Positions 52,137 to 61,361 are shown, numbered from the stretch's first letter. The stretch is DNA of 64,000 bases from Mesorhizobium australicum WSM2073 (GCF_000230995.2 NC_019973.1:5222001-5286000), one strand, 5' to 3'. The notes: generated by a model not told the origin, from the sequence alone. Made by a program: numbers and translations.

Positions 52137-54112
52137 CGGTAACGGCAAACGCCAGCCGGACAAGGCCGCCGATCCAACGGTGGCTGGTGACCTGGGTGCT
52201 GGCGCTTGCCGCCGTGCTGGTGATGTTCCTGCTGCAGGATAGGCTGCCATGGGCCGTCAACTACCCGGTCGAGCGGGTCGTCCCCGTCGCCGACTGGGTC
52301 AGCGCGCTGATGGGCTGGATCAAGCCGAACCTGTCCTGGCTGACGCGCTCGGTCACCGCGGTGCTCGGCGTGCCGCTCGACTTCGCGCTCAATCTCTTGG
52401 CCAAGAATTTCAAGTTCGGCCATGGCGCCGACGCTTTCGTGCTGCCGCGTTTGTCCTGGGTTGGCGTCTGCGCCGTCGCCTTCCTCGCCGGCCATGCGGC
52501 GGGAGGCAGGAAGCTCAGCCTGCTGGTTGGCGGATGTTTCCTCTACATCGCGCTGTTCGGCCAATGGACCAGTGCCATGCTGACCCTGGCGCTGATCTCG
52601 ATCGCGGTGCCGTTCTGTATTCTCACCGGGCTATTCGCCGGCATCTGGGCCTGGCGCACCCCGTGGGCCGAGCGGCTTGTGGTCTCCCCAGCACTTGACC
52701 TGATGCAGACGATCCCGACCTTCGCCTATCTCATCCCGATGCTGCTGCTGTTCGGCAACAGCCCGGTCTCGGCGATGATCGCCACCGCCATCTTCGCCAC
52801 GCCGCCGATGGTGCGAGCAACGATGCTGGGTCTGTCCCGGGTGCCGTCCGAGATCGACGATTTCAGCGAGATGGCAGGCTGCACGGCGCGGCAGAAATTG
52901 TGGCGCGTGCTGCTGCCGTCGGCACGGCCGACGCTGATGGTCGGCGTCAACCAGGTGATCATGCTGGCACTCAACATGGTGATCATCGCTTCGATGATCG
53001 GCGCCGGCGGCCTGGGCTACGACGTGCTTTTGGCGCTTCGCGCGCTCAAGGTCGGCGAGGCGATGGAAGCCGGCCTTGCCATCGTCGCGCTGGCCATCGC
53101 GCTCGACCGGCTGAGCCAGGCCATCGCCCATAAGCAGGCGAAGGGCAATGTCCACCAGTCCGCGAACCCGGGGTTCTGGCGCCGCTACCCCAATCTGACG
53201 CTCGCCATTGCGATTCTTGCCGTCACCACTCTGCTCGGCCTGTTCATACCCGCCTTCGCGGCCGTGCCCAAGGCGATCACCTTCACCACCGCGCCACTGT
53301 GGAAAGCGGCGGTGAACTGGGTGACGATCAACTTCTTCGATCTCATCGAAGCCTTCCGCGTGGCGCTGATCCTCAATGTGCTCAATCCGCTGCGCGCCTT
53401 CTGCGAAGGCTTCCCCTGGCTGGGCGCGGTGTTCCTGCTCGGCCTTGCCGGCTACCAGCTTTCCGGCCCGCGGCTGGCCGTCCTGGTGGCAATGCTGACC
53501 GCTTTCTGCGCGGTCACCGGCCTGTGGGAAAAGACCATGGCGACGGTCTATCTCTGCGGCATCTCCGCCTTCATCGCCTGCCTGATCGGCATTCCCATCG
53601 GCCTGATGGCTGCCCGTAGCGACCGTTTCGAAAAGATCGTCACACCCGTCATCGACACCCTGCAGGTGCTGCCGTCCTTCTGTTTCATCATCCCGGTCGT
53701 GATGCTGTTCAGGGTCGGCGACGTGACGGCGATGATTGCAACGATAGCCTTCGCCGTGGTGCCGGCGATCCGTTACACCAATCACGGCATAAGGCAGGTG
53801 CCGCCGGCACTGATCGAGGCAGCGAAAGTGTCGGGCTGCACCCCGCGCCAGACATTTTTCCGCGTGCAACTGCCGTTGGCGCTGCCGGAGATCATGCTCG
53901 GCGTGAACCAGACCATCCTGATGGCGTTGGCGATGATAATCATCTGCGCCATGGTCGGCACGCGCGATCTCGGCCAGGAAGTGTTCATCGCGCTGTCGAA
54001 AGCCGATTCCGGCCGCGGCATCGTCGCCGGCCTCGCCATCGCCTTCATCGGCATCGTCGCCGACCGGCTGTTCAATGCCTGGACGGCCAAGGCGCGGGCA
54101 AGGCTTGGATAG
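52133..54112 (+). CDS. tmoW: TMAO/quaternary amine ABC transporter permease (duplicated domain)
   Basis: This is a 659-residue fused permease. Two complete membrane domains are present, each with an EAA loop: EMAGCTARQKLWRVLLPSA in the first half and EAAKVSGCTPRQTFFRVQL in the second, each followed by a GxGxLG or GTRDLG turn. The fused double permease is characteristic of TmoW and some betaine transporters. It ends 10 bases before the stop of the convergent tmm gene. Confidence 0.82.
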   Translation: MTVTANASRTRPPIQRWLVTWVLALAAVLVMFLLQDRLPWAVNYPVERVVPVADWVSALMGWIKPNLSWLTRSVTAVLGVPLDFALNLLAKNFKFGHGADAFVLPRLSWVGVCAVAFLAGHAAGGRKLSLLVGGCFLYIALFGQWTSAMLTLALISIAVPFCILTGLFAGIWAWRTPWAERLVVSPALDLMQTIPTFAYLIPMLLLFGNSPVSAMIATAIFATPPMVRATMLGLSRVPSEIDDFSEMAGCTARQKLWRVLLPSARPTLMVGVNQVIMLALNMVIIASMIGAGGLGYDVLLALRALKVGEAMEAGLAIVALAIALDRLSQAIAHKQAKGNVHQSANPGFWRRYPNLTLAIAILAVTTLLGLFIPAFAAVPKAITFTTAPLWKAAVNWVTINFFDLIEAFRVALILNVLNPLRAFCEGFPWLGAVFLLGLAGYQLSGPRLAVLVAMLTAFCAVTGLWEKTMATVYLCGISAFIACLIGIPIGLMAARSDRFEKIVTPVIDTLQVLPSFCFIIPVVMLFRVGDVTAMIATIAFAVVPAIRYTNHGIRQVPPALIEAAKVSGCTPRQTFFRVQLPLALPEIMLGVNQTILMALAMIIICAMVGTRDLGQEVFIALSKADSGRGIVAGLAIAFIGIVADRLFNAWTAKARARLG

Positions 54113-54122
54113 CGGCGGCGGC

Positions 54123-55481
54123 CTACTCGGCCGCCACTCCTTTCACCTCGAGATAGCTCTCCATCGAATCGTCCAGCGCCTGCAGCCAGGGCGTATGGTG
54201 CAGCGGCGCCATGGTGCCGGTCATCAGCGAGCGATAGGAATGATCGCGGAAGCTCATAATGTCTTCGGCCTTGTGGTGCTCCCACTCCATGAAGGTCTGG
54301 TTGACCGCCTCGACGTCGAAGCCGGGATAGTCGGTCTGGTCCATCAATTCCTTGGTGTAGTCGCCCTGGAACCAGATCATCTGCTCGGCGTCCTCCAGCG
54401 TCTCCTCGCGGGCGCGCCATTTGGCGCCATGCGCTGCCATCGCCTCGGCCGACGGCAGCCTGATGCGGCCCATGATGACGTCGCGCGCGAACCAGGCCTG
54501 CGCGTCGAACATGTTGAAGGTGTAGAACTGGTCCTGCATGCCGATATAGGACAGCTTCGGGTTCTTCTCCCAGACAACGCCCTCGTAGAGGTCCAACGGC
54601 CACATGCGGTTGGCGGTCTTGAGCTTGAGATCGTCGGTCAGGAACGGGAAGGAATGGAGATAGCCGGTGCACAGGATGATGGCGTCGACATCCTTGGTCG
54701 TGCCGTCCTTGAAATGCGCCGTCTTGCCGACGACCTTTTGCAGCAGCGGCACTTCCTTCCAATTCTCGGGCCATTTGAAACCCATCGGTTTGGAACGATA
54801 GCTGGAGGTGATCGACTTGGCGCCATATTTGTAGCACTGCGAACCGATGTCCTCGGCCGAATAGGAGCGGCCGATGATCAGGATGTCCTTGCCCTTGAAC
54901 TCCATGGCGTCGCGGAAATCGTGGCTGTGCAGGATGCGGCCGTTGAAGGTCGAGAAGCCCTCGAAATAGGGCACGTTGGGCACAGAAAAATGCCCGGAAG
55001 CGACGACGACATTGTCGAACTCTTCCGAATAGGTCACGTCGTTGCTGCGGTCATGCGCGGTGACGGTGAATTTCTTCGTCTCGTCCGAAAAGGTGACCAT
55101 GCGCACCGGGCTGTTGAAGCGCACCCATTTGCGCAGGCCCGACTTCTCGACGCGGCCCTTGATGTAGTCCCACAACACCGCACGGGGCGGGTAGGAGCCG
55201 ATCGGCCGGCCGAAATGCTCCTCGAATGTGTAGTCGGCGAATTCCAGGCATTCCTTCGGCCCGTTCGACCAGAGATAGCGGTACATCGAGCCGTGCACGG
55301 GATCGCCATGTTCGTCGAGGCCGGTACGCCAGGTGTAGTTCCACAGGCCACCCCAGTCGGACTGCTTTTCGAAGCAGACGATCTCGGGAATCTCGGCGCC
55401 CTTGTCGGCCGCCGACTTGAAAGCCCTGAGTTGGGCCAGACCGGACGGTCCGGCTCCGATGACGGCAACGCGAGTGTTCAT
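54123..55481 (-). CDS. tmm: trimethylamine monooxygenase (flavin-containing)
   Basis: Tmm oxidises trimethylamine to TMAO with NADPH, FAD and oxygen. The 452-residue protein starts [20 protein letters not shown] with the FAD GxGxxG. The family block [19 protein letters not shown] follows, then [22 protein letters not shown]-type [19 protein letters not shown] and the NADPH-binding [10 protein letters not shown]. These are the sequences of bacterial Tmm, distinct from other FMOs. The start at 55481 was chosen over the long open frame upstream. Its stop codon lies in the loop of a GGCGGCC/GGCCGCC hairpin. Regulation is probably by the divergent XRE-cupin gene. Confidence 0.9.
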   Translation of the reverse strand: MNTRVAVIGAGPSGLAQLRAFKSAADKGAEIPEIVCFEKQSDWGGLWNYTWRTGLDEHGDPVHGSMYRYLWSNGPKECLEFADYTFEEHFGRPIGSYPPRAVLWDYIKGRVEKSGLRKWVRFNSPVRMVTFSDETKKFTVTAHDRSNDVTYSEEFDNVVVASGHFSVPNVPYFEGFSTFNGRILHSHDFRDAMEFKGKDILIIGRSYSAEDIGSQCYKYGAKSITSSYRSKPMGFKWPENWKEVPLLQKVVGKTAHFKDGTTKDVDAIILCTGYLHSFPFLTDDLKLKTANRMWPLDLYEGVVWEKNPKLSYIGMQDQFYTFNMFDAQAWFARDVIMGRIRLPSAEAMAAHGAKWRAREETLEDAEQMIWFQGDYTKELMDQTDYPGFDVEAVNQTFMEWEHHKAEDIMSFRDHSYRSLMTGTMAPLHHTPWLQALDDSMESYLEVKGVAAE

Positions 55482-55518
55482 TCCGGGCCTCCTTTTTTTG
55501 ATTTCCCCAGCGAAACAA

Positions 55519-55716
55519 ATTTCACTGGCAGTGACAGTAATTGGCCTCTTGGTGCTGTCAACAGACATCTGCTGGAACGGCGTTTGCGCGCAGTGGATTC
55601 CTGGCGGGAAACCCGCGGGCGTCGCGATGGTCGCACTGCCGCGCGCAACATAAGATGGCTTGCCGTTGCGGTTGCGCTCCTGTATCGGCACCTGACATGT
55701 TCACCTTGAGTGAAAT
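55519..55716. promoter_or_regulatory. paired ATTTCACT sites between tmm and the XRE-cupin gene
   Basis: ATTTCACT occurs at 55519-55526 and, in the other direction, at 55709-55716. Each belongs to an inverted repeat TTCAC-N5-GTGA (TTCACTGGCAGTGAC at 55521-55535; TTCACCTTGAGTGAA at 55700-55714). They lie upstream of tmm and of the regulator respectively, which fits XRE-cupin operator sites. Confidence 0.55.
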
Positions 55717-55738
55717 AAATCCTGACGATGGGGGCGAC

Positions 55739-56455
55739 ATGGCAAAGGCTAATTCGGATTCCAAGGCTCCCGCGAGCGCAAAGGCAAAGCCGTCGCCGAA
55801 AGTGTCGGCGGACGGCAGGACCATACGCGCGCCGCTGACACAAAACCCGCACGCTATTCGCGATACACGCGAAAAAGTGCTGGAGGTCGCGATCGGCCGC
55901 GAGGTGCGGGCCTTCCGCAAGAAGCTCGGCATCACCGTGGCGGATCTCGCGGTCGCCACCGATATTTCGCTGGGCATGTTGTCGAAGATCGAGAACGGCA
56001 TCACCTCGCCGTCGCTGACCACCTTGCAGGCACTGTCGCGGGCGCTCGGCGTTCCCGTCACCGCCTTCTTCCGCCGCTTCGAGGAAGAACGCAGCGCCGT
56101 CTTCGTCAAGGCCGGCCAGGGCCTCGATGTCGAGCGCCGCGGCACGCGCGCCGGCCACCAGTACAATCTGCTTGGCCATATCGGTTCGAACACCAGCGGC
56201 GTCGTCGTCGAGCCCTATCTGATCACGCTGACCGAGGATTCGGACGTGTTCCCTACCTTCCAGCACGAAGGCATGGAGTTTCTCTACATGCTCGAGGGCG
56301 AGGTCGTTTACCGGCATGGCAGCAACCTCTACCCGATGAAGCCCGGCGACAGCCTGTTCTTCGACGCCGACGCGCCGCACGGACCGGAGCAACTGACGAA
56401 ACTGCCGATGCGGTATTTGTCGATTATCTGCTACCCGCAGGGCAGTGCTGGGTAG
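55739..56455 (+). CDS. XRE family regulator with cupin domain
   Basis: This 238-residue regulator has a disordered basic N terminus of about 50 residues. An XRE helix-turn-helix follows (REVRAFRKKLGITVADLA, ISLGMLSKIENG), then a C-terminal cupin (FQHEGMEFLYMLEGEVVYRHG, YPMKPGDSLFFDADAPHGPEQL). The cupin histidines and glutamate are present, so a small ligand or metal may bind. The gene lies between the tmm and dmm operons and is divergent from tmm. Matching ATTTCACT sites occur in both intergenic control regions. ATG 55739 is favoured; ATG 55697 overlaps the candidate operator. Confidence 0.86.
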   Translation: MAKANSDSKAPASAKAKPSPKVSADGRTIRAPLTQNPHAIRDTREKVLEVAIGREVRAFRKKLGITVADLAVATDISLGMLSKIENGITSPSLTTLQALSRALGVPVTAFFRRFEEERSAVFVKAGQGLDVERRGTRAGHQYNLLGHIGSNTSGVVVEPYLITLTEDSDVFPTFQHEGMEFLYMLEGEVVYRHGSNLYPMKPGDSLFFDADAPHGPEQLTKLPMRYLSIICYPQGSAG

Positions 56456-56477
56456 GCGGGCCGCCGCAACGCTCACC

Positions 56478-56520
56478 CGGATTGCCAACCGAATTGCGAA
56501 AGGGCAATTCGGGCAATCCG
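56478..56520. repeat. long hairpin after XRE-cupin gene
   Basis: Arms CGGATTGC...CCGAATTGC and GCAATTCGG...GCAATCCG pair almost perfectly over 17 bp around a six-base loop. It lies 22 bases after the regulator stop. No T-run follows; it may be a bidirectional 3'-end structure or a repeat palindrome. Confidence 0.6.
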
Positions 56521-56612
56521 GCCTCTCCCCGAAGGGAGAGGAGCCTGACGCCGGCGTCGGTCATCTCTTCCCCTCGGGAGAAGGTGACCGCGAAGCGGCC
56601 GGACGAGGGGGG
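56521..56612. repeat. rhizobial intergenic repeat
   Basis: GCCTCTCCCCGAAGGGAGAGG forms a hairpin here (quoted to the arms CCTCTCCC and GGGAGAGG). It is followed by GAGAAGGTGACCGCGAAGCG and GCCGGACGAGGGGG. This CTCGGGAGAAGGTG-GAAGCGGCCGGA pattern is a recurrent noncoding element between genes in rhizobial genomes. It separates two convergent genes. Confidence 0.55.
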
Positions 56613-56615
56613 CTT

Positions 56616-57656
56616 TTAATCCGGTCCGAACCCCGGGCTCGTCGGGCTGCCATCGTCCAGCTTCGACAGCCATTCGACCAGTGTCGGGCGAAAGCGCGTG
56701 AGGCCTTTGTAGCTGGCGAGTTCCTCGGGTAGGTCGCGGATGACGCGGTGCAGGCGCCGCGCCCATTTAGGCTGCGTCACCAGTTCGTCCATCTTGATCA
56801 GGTAGCAGCGGATCGGAAAGACGATGCCATTGGAGCGCGGCAGCCGCCAGAAGCTCTGCAGTTCGACCCGCAGATGCACCTTGTCGCCGACATTCTCCGA
56901 CGTCACCGTCGCGCGGTCCGGACCCCATTTGTGATAATTCTCCGGGCTGGTGTCCAGCCGCGGATTGATGGTCATCGTCCAGTTCAGGCGCCGTGCCGGC
57001 CTGCCCTGCTGGATGTTGGTGAGGAACTTCAGCGCGCGCGTGAAAATGCCCTTCTCATGCGCCAGCGGCACAGGCGCGTGCCACTCGAAGAAATTCATGC
57101 CGATGTCGAAATCGAGCGACCAGTCGGCCTGGGTGGTGACCATGCCTGCGTCCATCCACAGATTGCCGTCGCGCTGGTCGAGGATGCAGAAATCGCCCTG
57201 GCTCTGACGGGTGATGTATTCCATCGGCCCGTAAGGCAAAGTCGAGGTGTCGCCGAAGGTGAAAGTATCGTCGATGCCGAGCGGCCGGTTGATCCAGCGC
57301 CAGCGATCGCCGTCGCGCGTCAGCGTGAAATGCTCGGGATAGCCCAGCGCCTGCTGCTCCATCAAAAGCTCCAGCAGGTCCCAGCCGGCGAGCGTCATGT
57401 GCGGCAGCGACTGGCAGCGCAGGGGATCCTCGGCCAGCACCAAGGCGCGGTCCTGCATCTCGGCGACATAGTGTTCGTCGACGTCGATCAGGTTTTCGAG
57501 CACCGAGCCTTTGGGGCCGACGACATGCGGCTCGATGTTGACCGCGTACATGTAGCTGTCTTCATGGAAGGGGAACGGAAACCGCCTGATGTGCTCGGGG
57601 CTGTTCTTGAAAGTGAAGTCGTCGCGGAACGTTTCCTTGCGGAAGGTGATGCCCAT
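56616..57656 (-). CDS. haem-dependent oxidative N-demethylase family protein (DUF3445)
   Basis: This is a 346-residue DUF3445 protein, the alpha-subunit type of haem-dependent oxidative N-demethylase. Landmarks are FPFPFHEDSYMYAVNIEP near the N terminus, ERxxQ-like RQSQGDFCILDQRDG, and the C-terminal SFWRLPRSNGIVFPIRCYL. In Roseobacters the DUF3445 protein is the oxygenase component of dimethylamine monooxygenase, which makes monomethylamine and formaldehyde. GGAGG lies 5 bases before the ATG. It is the last gene of the four-gene minus-strand operon. Dimethylamine is the likely substrate; subunit letter names vary, so I give no symbol. Confidence 0.83.
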   Translation of the reverse strand: MGITFRKETFRDDFTFKNSPEHIRRFPFPFHEDSYMYAVNIEPHVVGPKGSVLENLIDVDEHYVAEMQDRALVLAEDPLRCQSLPHMTLAGWDLLELLMEQQALGYPEHFTLTRDGDRWRWINRPLGIDDTFTFGDTSTLPYGPMEYITRQSQGDFCILDQRDGNLWMDAGMVTTQADWSLDFDIGMNFFEWHAPVPLAHEKGIFTRALKFLTNIQQGRPARRLNWTMTINPRLDTSPENYHKWGPDRATVTSENVGDKVHLRVELQSFWRLPRSNGIVFPIRCYLIKMDELVTQPKWARRLHRVIRDLPEELASYKGLTRFRPTLVEWLSKLDDGSPTSPGFGPD

Positions 57657-57665
57657 TCTCGCCTC

Positions 57666-58631
57666 CTATCTTTCCAAGACCAGCGACCTGCCCTCGAAGC
57701 GCGACACGCACGGCATGATCTTCCTGCCCGAACGGTGCTCTTCCTCGCTCAGCCAATGGTCGTTGTGGATGAATTTGCCGTCACACGAGATGACGTTGGT
57801 CTCGCACTGGCCGCAGACGCCGCCACGACAAAGATAGGGCGGATCGACGCCGGCGGCTTCAATGGCTTCCAGCAGGCTCTGCTGCTCGCCGACGCGGATG
57901 GCCTTGCCGCTGACGGCAAGCGTCACGTCGAATGGCAGGCCGGGCTGCGGCGCCGCGAAATGCTCGTAGTGGACGGTCTCCGGCGGCCAGCCCAGGCTAG
58001 CTGCGCGGTCGCGCACCCAGTTGATCATGCCGGCCGGGCCGCAGACATAGAGGTGCGTCCCGAGCGGCTGCGAGGATAGCAACCGGTCGAGTTCGATCCG
58101 CTCCTCGAGGTCATCGTGATAGAGCCGGACGCGACGGCCGTAGCGTTCCCGCAGCACGTCGGCATAAGTGCCAAGCGAAGCGGTGCGGCAGGTGTAGTGC
58201 AGTTCGAAATTGCCGCCCTCCCCCGCCAGTTGCGCGGTCTGGGCCATGAACGGCGTGATGCCGATGCCGCCGGCCAGCATCAGGTGTTTCTTGGCGCGCA
58301 GATCGAGCGAAAAAAGATTGACCGGATAGCTGATCACCATCTCCAGGCCCGGCTTGACCGACCTGTGCATGAACAGCGAGCCGCCGCGACCGACATCGTC
58401 GCGGCGCACCGAGATGGTGTATTCGCGCGTGTCTAGCGGCGAGCCCATCAGCGAATAGGGATTGAGCCTTGTGCGCTGGCCATCGCGCATCTCGACCACG
58501 ACATGGGCGCCACCGGAAAAGGTCGGCAACAGCTCGCCATCACGCCGGCGAAAATGGAACCGCGTGACCAGCTCGTTGACCGGGACGACATCGCTGACGA
58601 CGACGTCGAGCTTGGTGGTGCCGGTGCTCAT
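57666..58631 (-). CDS. flavin/2Fe-2S oxidoreductase, dimethylamine monooxygenase reductase
   Basis: This is a 321-residue reductase of the phthalate-dioxygenase-reductase type. The flavin-binding NPYSLMGSP, nucleotide-binding GGIGITPFMAQ and YVCGPAGMI are present. A C-terminal plant-type 2Fe-2S ferredoxin domain has CRGGVCGQC and a distal cysteine in IMPCVSRFEG. It passes electrons from NADPH or NADH to the DUF3445 oxygenase encoded next. Its start overlaps the preceding gene by 4 bases. It corresponds to the DmmB-type component. Confidence 0.86.
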   Translation of the reverse strand: MSTGTTKLDVVVSDVVPVNELVTRFHFRRRDGELLPTFSGGAHVVVEMRDGQRTRLNPYSLMGSPLDTREYTISVRRDDVGRGGSLFMHRSVKPGLEMVISYPVNLFSLDLRAKKHLMLAGGIGITPFMAQTAQLAGEGGNFELHYTCRTASLGTYADVLRERYGRRVRLYHDDLEERIELDRLLSSQPLGTHLYVCGPAGMINWVRDRAASLGWPPETVHYEHFAAPQPGLPFDVTLAVSGKAIRVGEQQSLLEAIEAAGVDPPYLCRGGVCGQCETNVISCDGKFIHNDHWLSEEEHRSGRKIMPCVSRFEGRSLVLER

Positions 58632-59224
58632 CGAAATATCTCCTCCATCGGAGGAATTTCACTGCGATCCTCGGCATTGATGCAGACGCCCTGGAACGCG
58701 GCAAGGCGCCTTGAATAGTGATCGCGCACGAGAAGCAGCAGGCCACAATGCGAGCAGGTTGCCGGCTGCGTCGTCACATTCTCGGTGATGCCCTTGCAGT
58801 GCACGCACTGCATGCGCCGCGCCAGCGAGCCGCGATGCTCGGTCTGCACGGAGGTGTGGTCGATGCCGGCTTCGAGCGCTACCTGCATGGCCTGGCCGAT
58901 CAGCCCTTCGGTGCCGGCGAGATAGAGGCGCAGACCCATATGCGCGTTATCAAGCGTCTGCTTCAGACGCGGCAGCAGACTGGCGAAGGACGGCGCGATG
59001 TGAAATTGCGCCGGCTTCAACCCTTCGAGGGCAGCAATATATTTGCCATCAGGACCGGGAATGAAGACGATCTCGGCACCATCGAAAAAACCAGGTGGCG
59101 CGGTTCGGGCCATATCGGTAATTGCCAGCGCGCCTTCGGCGTCGGCGATGAACAGATGATGCCTGCCAGGCTGCGGAGACAGAGTTCCGTAAATGGGCCG
59201 GCTGATGATGGTCTTGGCTGCCAT
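58628..59224 (-). CDS. dmmA: dimethylamine monooxygenase subunit DmmA-like protein
   Basis: This 198-residue protein has an N-terminal alpha/beta region (FIADAEGALAITDMA, IVFIPGPDG) and a C-terminal zinc-ribbon-like module with CVHCKG and CSHCGLLLL. It ends in DRSEIPPMEEIFR. This matches the DmmA-like family encoded with the reductase and DUF3445 oxygenase in methylated-amine loci. The small size and zinc ribbon suggest a structural or electron-docking subunit. The assignment rests on family pattern and operon context. Confidence 0.75.
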   Translation of the reverse strand: MAAKTIISRPIYGTLSPQPGRHHLFIADAEGALAITDMARTAPPGFFDGAEIVFIPGPDGKYIAALEGLKPAQFHIAPSFASLLPRLKQTLDNAHMGLRLYLAGTEGLIGQAMQVALEAGIDHTSVQTEHRGSLARRMQCVHCKGITENVTTQPATCSHCGLLLLVRDHYSRRLAAFQGVCINAEDRSEIPPMEEIFR

Positions 59225-59264
59225 TCTCTCTTTGTGCCTCGAAACCTTCGCTGTCGATTATGCC

Positions 59265-60398
59265 TCAGCCTTTCGCCGTGCGCTTGGTCTTCTTGGGATC
59301 GTCGAACGGCAAGGGCTGCGCCGTCGCCTTGATCGATCCGCTCTTGTTGCGGATTTCGAGCGTGGTGTCCTTGACTGCGCAGTCGACGTCGAGCCGGGCG
59401 ATGCCCATCGATTTCTCGACCAGCGGCGAATACATGGCGCAGGTGACAACGCCGACCTTTTTGCCGTCGCGATAGACCGGAGCGCCCTCGTCCGCCGGCT
59501 CCTTGCCGTCGAGCAGCACGCCATAGATCTTGAAGCGCTCCTTGCCCTTCAGGCGATAGTGCTCCTCGGCACCGCGAAAGCCGGTCTTGCCGGGGCTGAC
59601 GGTGAAGTCGAGGCCGAGCTCCCAAAGCGTATCGCCGGGGCCTTCATTCTCGAACGGATACTTTTGGGAATTGTCGTAGGGGTAGAACAGCAGGTAGCTT
59701 TCGACGCGCAGCATGTCGAGCGTGGTGAAGCGGCAGGGAATGATGCCGGCGTTCTTGCCCTCGTCGAGAATCCTGTCCCAGATCGTGCCGGCGTCCTGGC
59801 CACGGCAGAAGATCTCGTAGCCGCGTTCGCCGGTATAGCCGGTGCGCGAGATCATGACGGGGAAGCCGAACAGCTGCGTCTGCATGTGATGGAAGTAGTT
59901 GAGGTCGCGGATGCTGGGCACGTGCTTGGCCAGATAGTCGACCGCTGTTGGCCCCTGCAGCGACAAATCGTGCAGATTGTCGTCGAAGCGCAGCGACACG
60001 TCCCGTCCCATCGCCGCCCGCTGCAGTTCCTCATGGCCGGTACCCGAGCCGTGTACCACCATCCAGGAATTCGGTCCCATGCGGTAGAGGATGCAGTCGT
60101 CGGTGAATTTTCCCGCCTCGTTCAGCATGCAGGCATAGGCCGACTTGCCGGGATAGATCTTTTCAACGTCACGCGTGGTGGCGAGGTCGATCAGATGCGA
60201 GGCGTGCGGCCCTGTGATGTGCACCTTCTTCAGGCCGGAAACATCCATAAGCCCGGCCTTGGTGCGGATGGCGATATATTCCTCGTCGGCATCCTTGTCG
60301 TAGGTCCAGGCGGTGCCCATACCGCTCCAGTCTTCGAGTTTCGAACCCAGCGCACGATGGCGATCCGCCAGGGTCGAAAATCTCCAGGATGCCGTCAT
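59265..60398 (-). CDS. GcvT-like aminomethyltransferase in dimethylamine operon
   Basis: This is a 377-residue tetrahydrofolate-binding protein of the glycine-cleavage T family. TKAGLMDVSGLKKVHITGPHA, TDDCILYRMG, SRTGYTGERGYEIFC and the C-terminal YSPLVEKSMGIARLDVD follow the GcvT order. It probably captures the formaldehyde released by N-demethylation as methylene-tetrahydrofolate. ATG 60398 has GGAGG upstream and is favoured over two earlier ATGs. It is the first gene of the operon and faces the small-protein/APC operon across 286 bases. Confidence 0.83.
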   Translation of the reverse strand: MTASWRFSTLADRHRALGSKLEDWSGMGTAWTYDKDADEEYIAIRTKAGLMDVSGLKKVHITGPHASHLIDLATTRDVEKIYPGKSAYACMLNEAGKFTDDCILYRMGPNSWMVVHGSGTGHEELQRAAMGRDVSLRFDDNLHDLSLQGPTAVDYLAKHVPSIRDLNYFHHMQTQLFGFPVMISRTGYTGERGYEIFCRGQDAGTIWDRILDEGKNAGIIPCRFTTLDMLRVESYLLFYPYDNSQKYPFENEGPGDTLWELGLDFTVSPGKTGFRGAEEHYRLKGKERFKIYGVLLDGKEPADEGAPVYRDGKKVGVVTCAMYSPLVEKSMGIARLDVDCAVKDTTLEIRNKSGSIKATAQPLPFDDPKKTKRTAKG

Positions 60399-60513
60399 CC
60401 GCTCGTCCTCCATTCGAAAATGCTGCTGTTCCCTGCTCCCGTGCGCTAGGCCGGGAGCTTGGTCGAATATTGATCGCAAACGCGGGAGGCCCGCAATCCC
60501 CTAAAAGCAAATA

Positions 60514-60620
60514 ATTTCATTGTCAGGCAAAATCGGCAGGTCGAAGCAAGCGGTTAACTCAGCGTAAATTCGTCTTGACAATTGCGAAATTCGGCCTGAA
60601 TTTATGAAAAAAATTTCACT
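60514..60620. promoter_or_regulatory. ATTTCACT-type sites between dmm and small-protein/APC operons
   Basis: ATTTCATT lies at 60514-60521 and ATTTCACT at 60613-60620, the latter followed by CTCTTGAAAG. They resemble the paired sites upstream of tmm. The 286-base region is the only space for both divergent promoters and holds no gene. Confidence 0.45.
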
Positions 60621-60684
60621 CTCTTGAAAGAGAGCGGCGGGCGGTGGATTCGGAACCGGACGTCGGCAAAGAAGGGGAAAACCG

Positions 60685-60972
60685 ATGGCAGACCTGCAGC
60701 AGCGCATCGAGGCGCTGTACCGCTCCGACTTGCGCGGATCCGCGCTCCTGATCATCTGCCTGTGGGCGACGATCCTCTTCGTTCTCTTCATGACATGGCC
60801 ATACATTCCGCAGGGCGGCATCAAGACTGTCGTCGCCATTGCCGCCGCCGCCGTGCTCATCTTCAACACGGCAGCCATCCTGGCGATGGTCAAACACTAC
60901 AAGGAAGACAAGGAGTTCATCTACGGGCTCGACATCAAGAACGCCGACGCATCCCGCAACCGCAAGTCCTGA
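60685..60972 (+). CDS. small two-helix membrane protein, unknown
   Basis: This is a 95-residue protein with a polar N terminus (ADLQQRIEALYRSDLRGS) and two membrane helices, around LLIICLWATILFVLFM and VVAIAAAAVLIFNTAAILAM. A charged tail ending NADASRNRKS follows. AAGGGG precedes the ATG. It is the first gene of a four-gene operon ending in an APC permease, divergent from the dimethylamine operon. I do not recognise the family. Context suggests a transporter accessory subunit. Confidence 0.8.
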   Translation: MADLQQRIEALYRSDLRGSALLIICLWATILFVLFMTWPYIPQGGIKTVVAIAAAAVLIFNTAAILAMVKHYKEDKEFIYGLDIKNADASRNRKS

Positions 60973-60983
60973 GGGGAGAAACA

Positions 60984-61361
60984 ATGTCCCGCTATACGCC
61001 GCCGGAGCAGAGCAAGGCCGGGCAAGTCTTCGACATCGCCGTTGTCGTGGTCGCCATCTTCGTGGCGCTGTGGCTGCCGCTGAAGCTTGGTCTTGCCGGT
61101 GCCGCAAAATCAATCGACGCGCTCGATGCCAAGACCTGGGAAGCGCTCGGGCAGAATCCGACCATGGCGTCGATCTGGGAAAAGCTCGGCTATACGCCCG
61201 AGACCGCGCACGACATCATCCAGAACCGGTTCCACTACATCATCGACTGGCCGACGCTGATCATCATGGCGGCCGTCCTGATCGGTTATTTCGTGTTCCT
61301 GTTCCGGGCATCCGACCGCGAATATCGCGATGTGATCAACGAGAAGTTCGACGACAGGTAA
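60984..61361 (+). CDS. small membrane protein, unknown
   Basis: This 125-residue protein has one helix near the N terminus (FDIAVVVVAIFVALWLPL), a roughly 60-residue soluble stretch containing TWEALGQNPTMASIWEKLGYT, and a C-terminal helix (LIIMAAVLIGYFVFLF). An acidic tail (EYRDVINEKFDDR) follows. GGGGAGA lies just upstream. It starts 11 bases after the previous stop. No known family was recognised; the long loop between helices is unusual for a simple accessory protein. Confidence 0.8.
   Translation: MSRYTPPEQSKAGQVFDIAVVVVAIFVALWLPLKLGLAGAAKSIDALDAKTWEALGQNPTMASIWEKLGYTPETAHDIIQNRFHYIIDWPTLIIMAAVLIGYFVFLFRASDREYRDVINEKFDDR

Noticed and set aside
54108..54140. Bidirectional terminator between tmoW and tmm
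   Set aside because: The GGCGGCC/GGCCGCC hairpin is real but has no T-run on either strand, so I did not list it as a terminator.
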